Source: an uncultured Chloroflexota bacterium (GTDB taxonomy: Bacteria; Chloroflexota; Limnocylindria; Limnocylindrales; Limnocylindraceae). From it: a DNA stretch of 10,012 nt. The stretch lies in assembly GCA_903937225.1 (NCBI GenBank), contig CAIZYO010000149.1, positions 1-10,012 on the forward strand, written 5' to 3'. The translations under genes were made by a program, and so were the position numbers. Positions 6,736-10,012 of the stretch are shown one piece after another (position 1 is the first letter of the stretch; every line of letters starts with the position of its first letter). Under the pieces are notes generated by a model. The model saw only the letters and a program-made list of their open reading frames with translations, did no database searches and was not told the DNA's origin.

Positions 6736-6742
6736 ACTCCTC

Positions 6743-6819
<77 letters not shown>

Positions 6820-6828
6820 CGTTGTGAG

Positions 6829-9510
6829 TTACTGCTTCGCCATCCTTCGCAGAACCGCAGGCATGATGCCGCCCTCGCGGTAGGTTGCGAGTTCCATTGG
6901 GCCGTCCAGACGGACGACGAGTTCAATCGATCGCGTGTTGTCGGTAAGGGTGTCGTCAGCAGCACTTGAGGTGACCTGAAGCGTCACGCGGCCACGAGGG
7001 CTGATCGCGGTGAGGCCTTCAATCGTGAACCGCTCGCTGCCGCCCAGGGCATGGCTCGCGGCGCTCTCGCCGGGGAGGAACTGCAGTGGCAGGATGCCCA
7101 TGCCGATCAGATTGGAACGATGGATGCGTTCATATGATTCGGCGATCACGGTGCGGACGCCGAGCATCTGCGTCCCCTTTGCAGCCCAGTCTCGACTTGA
7201 TCCTGAGCCGTACTCCTTCCCTGCGATGATGATCAGTGGCGTTCCCTGCTCCTTGTAGCGAGCTGCCGCGTCAGCGACTGCAAGGAGTTCGCCACTCGGA
7301 AGATGTCTGGTAAGCGGTCCCTCCTTGCCTCCTGCGAGTGCGTTGCGGAGGCGCGTGTTTGCGAAGGTTCCGCGCATCATCACCTGGTCATGGCCACGGC
7401 GTGCTCCATATGAGTTGAAGTCGCCAACAGCAACCCCGCGTTCAATCATCCAGCGGCCAGCAGGGGAGTCGGCGCGGATTGATCCCGCTGGTGAAATGTG
7501 ATCGGTGGTGACGGAGTCACCGAGGAGAAGGAGCGCACGCGCGTCGTGGACATCGGCGATGGGTGAGGCAACCGCGGGGATGTTCTCGGTGAATGCTGGG
7601 CGGGCGATGTACGTGGAGGCCGGATCCCAGTCGTAGGTGCGACCGGTTGGCACGGTTAACGCCCGCCATCGGGCGTCGCCGGCAAAGAGATCCGCATAAC
7701 TATTCTTGTAGAGGGCAGCATCCGCCGCTGCGGCGACCGCTTCTGCAATCTCATCGTCCGCGGGCCAGATATCGCGCAGGAAGACAGGGGAGCCGTCTCG
7801 ATCGTTGCCGACCGGATCCTGGTCAAGGTTCGTCACCACGTTGCCCGCCAGCGCGAGGGCGACGACGAGTGGCGGGGAGGCGAGGTAGGCGGCACGCACT
7901 GCAGGATGAATGCGCCCTTCAAAGTTTCTATTCCCCGAGAGGACGGCAGCAACGAGGAGCCCTTCACGCTCCACGGCAGTGGCGATCTCTTCATCGAGTG
8001 GTCCTGAGTTCCCGATGCACGTCGTGCAGCCATAGCCAGCCACGTTGAATCCGAGCGCGGCGAGCGGTTCCAGAAGCCCCGCGCGCTCTAGGTATGCGGT
8101 GACGACTCGCGAACCTGGGGCGAGGCTCGTCTTCACCCATGCTGGCACGCGCATCCCGCGCGCAACCGCGTTCCTCGCGAGGAGACCGGAGGCGATCATC
8201 ACCGACGGGTTTGAAGTATTGGTGCATGAGGTGATCGCAGCGATCGCGACCGCGCCATCGCGCATCGTTGCTCCCCCTACCGTGGCGCTGTGCGCCTTCG
8301 ATCCAGCGCGATCTGGGTAGCTCTCCTCAAAGCCCTTTCCGAGATCAGGGAGGGGGACTCGATCCTGCGGTCGCTTCGGTCCGGCGAGCGACGGAACGAT
8401 CTCGGCAAGACTGATCTCGACCACTTCGTCGTAGAGCGGCTCCTGCCCACTGACTCGCCAGAGGCCCTGCGCCTTGGCATACGTCTCAACAAGCGCAATC
8501 TGCGCCTTCTCGCGACCAGTCACGCGAAGGTAGTCAAGGGTGATCTCGTCAATCGGGAAGAGGGTGGTCGTTGCGCCGAACTCTGGCGACATGTTGGCGA
8601 TGGTCGCTCGATCGGCGAGGGAGACGGTGGAGAGGCCGTCACCGAATGCCTCTACGTATGCGCCGACCACACCATGAGCGCGGAGTCGCTCAGTTACGGT
8701 GAGGACAAGGTCGGTCGCCGTGGTCCCCGCAGGGAGTTTCCCTGTGAGCTTGAGCCCGACAATTTTCGGTAGCGGCGAGAAGAGCGGCTCACCAAGGAGC
8801 ACCGCCTCCGCTTCAATTCCGCCGACGCCAAAGCCAAGGACCCCGAGCCCTGAAATCATGGTGGTGTGCGAGTCGGTGCCGACACAGGTATCTGGGAAGG
8901 CGAGCGGCGCCCCGTCAACCTCCTCCACGCGCACCACGGTTGCAAGGCTCTCAAGGTTTACCTGGTGGACGATTCCCGCGCCTGGGGGGACAACGCGGAA
9001 CGTATCAAATGCGCCTTGAGCCCAACGGAGCAGCTGGTACCGCTCGGCATTACGTTCGTACTCTCTTGTCACATTCTGTTCGAGTGCCTCCGCGGTGGCC
9101 CATCGATCAACTTGTACCGAGTGGTCAATCACAAGATCAGCTGGGACCTGAGGGTTAATGCGCTCAGGGTCAATGCCAAGTTCACGCGCCGCATCGCGGA
9201 GCGCTGCCAGGTCAACTACGGCTGGGACGCCCGTGAAGTCCTGAAGCACGACGCGTGCAGGAGAGAAGGGAAGCTCACGTTCGTCGCCTGAAGACGCCGC
9301 TGCGGCGCCGGGCTTCCATGCGAGGTATGCATGGATATCTTCTTCACGGACAAAACCGTTCCCCGCCCTTCGCGCAGCCCCTTCAATGAGGATCTTGAGG
9401 ATGAACGGGAGTTGATCCCACGGCGTCGCTGGTGCTGGGAGGCGTTCAAGTGCGATTCGATCCGGTAGACCAGCGCCGAGGCTCGTGCGCGTGTGCGCTC
9501 GATTGGTCAC
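6829..9510 (-). CDS. acnA: Aconitate hydratase (AcnA/IRP1-type)
   Basis: Cytoplasmic [4Fe-4S] enzyme that interconverts citrate and isocitrate through cis-aconitate in the TCA cycle. Its 893 residues match the AcnA/IRP1 branch. Seen in order: DHSVQVD (129-135), GTDSHTTMISGLGVLGFGVGG (211-231), the cluster ligands Cys429 in ITSCTNTSNPSVM and Cys495 and Cys498 in GYGCTTCIGNSGPL, SGNRNFEGRIHP (525-536), the swivel-domain start GDSVTTDHISPAGSI (664-678), NSYGARRGHDQVMMRGTFAN (699-718), and the active-site loop GKEYGSGSSRDWAAKGT (764-780) with the catalytic serine. No key residue is missing. The GTG start has an AGGAGG site four bases upstream (9515-9520 on this strand). It is divergent from the Nudix gene and converges on tRNA-Val. 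Related 2-methylcitrate dehydratase (AcnD) and homoaconitase are less likely given the length and motifs. Confidence 0.96.
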   Translation of the reverse strand: MTNRAHTRTSLGAGLPDRIALERLPAPATPWDQLPFILKILIEGAARRAGNGFVREEDIHAYLAWKPGAAAASSGDERELPFSPARVVLQDFTGVPAVVDLAALRDAARELGIDPERINPQVPADLVIDHSVQVDRWATAEALEQNVTREYERNAERYQLLRWAQGAFDTFRVVPPGAGIVHQVNLESLATVVRVEEVDGAPLAFPDTCVGTDSHTTMISGLGVLGFGVGGIEAEAVLLGEPLFSPLPKIVGLKLTGKLPAGTTATDLVLTVTERLRAHGVVGAYVEAFGDGLSTVSLADRATIANMSPEFGATTTLFPIDEITLDYLRVTGREKAQIALVETYAKAQGLWRVSGQEPLYDEVVEISLAEIVPSLAGPKRPQDRVPLPDLGKGFEESYPDRAGSKAHSATVGGATMRDGAVAIAAITSCTNTSNPSVMIASGLLARNAVARGMRVPAWVKTSLAPGSRVVTAYLERAGLLEPLAALGFNVAGYGCTTCIGNSGPLDEEIATAVEREGLLVAAVLSGNRNFEGRIHPAVRAAYLASPPLVVALALAGNVVTNLDQDPVGNDRDGSPVFLRDIWPADDEIAEAVAAAADAALYKNSYADLFAGDARWRALTVPTGRTYDWDPASTYIARPAFTENIPAVASPIADVHDARALLLLGDSVTTDHISPAGSIRADSPAGRWMIERGVAVGDFNSYGARRGHDQVMMRGTFANTRLRNALAGGKEGPLTRHLPSGELLAVADAAARYKEQGTPLIIIAGKEYGSGSSRDWAAKGTQMLGVRTVIAESYERIHRSNLIGMGILPLQFLPGESAASHALGGSERFTIEGLTAISPRGRVTLQVTSSAADDTLTDNTRSIELVVRLDGPMELATYREGGIMPAVLRRMAKQ

Positions 9511-9578
9511 AGCCCCTCCTCTCGTTCACCGCCGCTCCGCGGGCTTCGCGTAGCGTAGCGCGCAGCCACACCATACGC

Positions 9579-9592
9579 CCCTTCACGAAGGG
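9579..9592. repeat. 14-base palindrome in the divergent acnA/Nudix intergenic region
   Basis: CCCTTC-AC-GAAGGG is a perfect inverted repeat with six-base arms. It sits between a possible minus-strand -10 for acnA (TATGGT, 9575-9570) and a possible plus-strand -10 for the Nudix gene (TACCAT, 9594-9599). This placement suits a regulator binding site serving both genes, but no known operator consensus is recognised. The rest of the 143-base region holds only a short GCGTA direct repeat near 9549-9558 and the two ribosome binding sites. Confidence 0.4.
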
Positions 9593-9593
9593 C

Positions 9594-9599
9594 TACCAT
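9594..9599 (+). promoter_or_regulatory. Possible -10 element upstream of the Nudix gene
   Basis: TACCAT matches the -10 consensus at four of six bases, two bases after the palindrome arm. There is no convincing -35 and no TGn extension. Transcription would start near 9606, about 48 bases before the Nudix ATG. Confidence 0.22.
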
Positions 9600-9653
9600 T
9601 GACGTAATGAGGCGCTCCTTAGGGGGCCAGAGCCAGATGAGACAGGAGCATCT

Positions 9654-10012
9654 ATGCCGCTAACGAAGCGCACCGCCGTCTCCGCGGGGGGGCTGGTTAT
9701 TCGTGCCGTTGCGGGGAGGCCAGAGATCGTCGTCGGTCGGCGTCGCCGAGAGCGCGACGGATACGTCTGGTCGCTCCCGAAGGGGACCCCCGAAGAGGGG
9801 GAGACGCGCGAGGAGACCGCCCTGCGCGAGGTCCGGGAGGAGTCGGGACTTGAAGTACGCATCCTTTCGTACTTCGCCGCAATCTCGTACTCGTTTGTCC
9901 GCACTGGTGAGCGCATTGAAAAGACCGTGCACTACTCCCGGATGGAGCAGGTGGGTGGCAGCTTTGACGCATACGACCAAGAGTTTGAAGAGTTGCGTTG
10001 GGTGCCGATGGC
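9654..10012 (+). CDS. Nudix hydrolase, 3' end cut by window edge
   Basis: Nudix enzymes use a divalent metal to hydrolyse nucleoside diphosphates linked to another group. The first 119 full codons show a normal amino terminus (VSAGGLVIR), the substrate-side WSLPKG, and a perfect Nudix box at residues 44-66, G-x5-E-x7-REVREESGL, with all metal-binding glutamates present. The following ISYSF, KTVHYSRMEQ and EELRWVPMA resemble the diadenosine-polyphosphate hydrolase-like and MutT-like groups, in which KTVHYF and a late RWV are common; the true substrate cannot be told from sequence. The ATG at 9654 has AGGAG at 9644-9648, five bases away, and no in-frame alternative is seen just upstream. The gene runs past the right edge, so any carboxy-terminal domain (such as the phosphatase domain of MutT1-like proteins) cannot be seen. 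Confidence 0.93.
   Translation, partial: MPLTKRTAVSAGGLVIRAVAGRPEIVVGRRRRERDGYVWSLPKGTPEEGETREETALREVREESGLEVRILSYFAAISYSFVRTGERIEKTVHYSRMEQVGGSFDAYDQEFEELRWVPM

Noticed and set aside
8290..8772. Plus-strand open frames inside the aconitase gene, such as 8290-8772 and 8866-9291.
   Set aside because: They are antisense shadows of a full-length aconitase with every catalytic motif intact on the minus strand.

Overview
This window is a stretch of bacterial chromosome carrying the downstream half of a division and cell wall (dcw) cluster, followed by a tRNA gene, an aconitase gene on the opposite strand and the start of a Nudix hydrolase gene. The DNA is GC-rich, genes are tightly packed with 4-base stop/start overlaps, and several genes start with GTG. 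The order murB-ddl-ftsQ-ftsA-ftsZ-yggS-yggT, with ftsA present, argues against Actinobacteria, which lack ftsA. The compact GC-rich style would fit a streamlined Chloroflexota lineage such as the freshwater Limnocylindria. That placement is an impression from protein style only; no marker in the window proves it.

Layout. Positions 1-2978 (+): murB (cut by the left edge), ddl and ftsQ, joined by two 4-base stop/start overlaps and almost certainly one transcript. Positions 2979-3054 are a short spacer with a possible -10 element, then ftsA (3055-4293). Positions 4294-4470 are the longest non-coding stretch, holding a hairpin, an extended -10 candidate, a tetraloop hairpin and a very strong ribosome binding site, then ftsZ (4471-5721). 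yggS (5728-6447) and yggT (6457-6699) follow with gaps of 6 and 9 bases. A tRNA-Val(CAC) lies at 6743-6819. The aconitase gene (6829-9510, minus) converges on it with only nine bases between. A 143-base divergent intergenic region (9511-9653) with a palindrome separates aconitase from a Nudix hydrolase gene that runs off the right edge.

How the genes work together. MurB completes UDP-MurNAc, and Ddl makes the D-Ala-D-Ala dipeptide for the same peptidoglycan precursor. FtsQ is a membrane divisome protein, FtsA ties FtsZ filaments to the membrane, and FtsZ forms the division ring. YggS (PLP homeostasis) and YggT (small membrane protein) are frequent passengers next to ftsZ; sepF, often found between them, is absent. 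Aconitase is a TCA-cycle enzyme unrelated to this cluster.

Everything coding here is a recognisable housekeeping gene, and I see no sign of an undescribed system, mobile element or CRISPR array. The points worth a second look are local: the ftsZ leader, the FtsQ amino terminus, the tRNA/aconitase junction, the palindrome between two divergent genes, a variant motif in Ddl, and the missing sepF.
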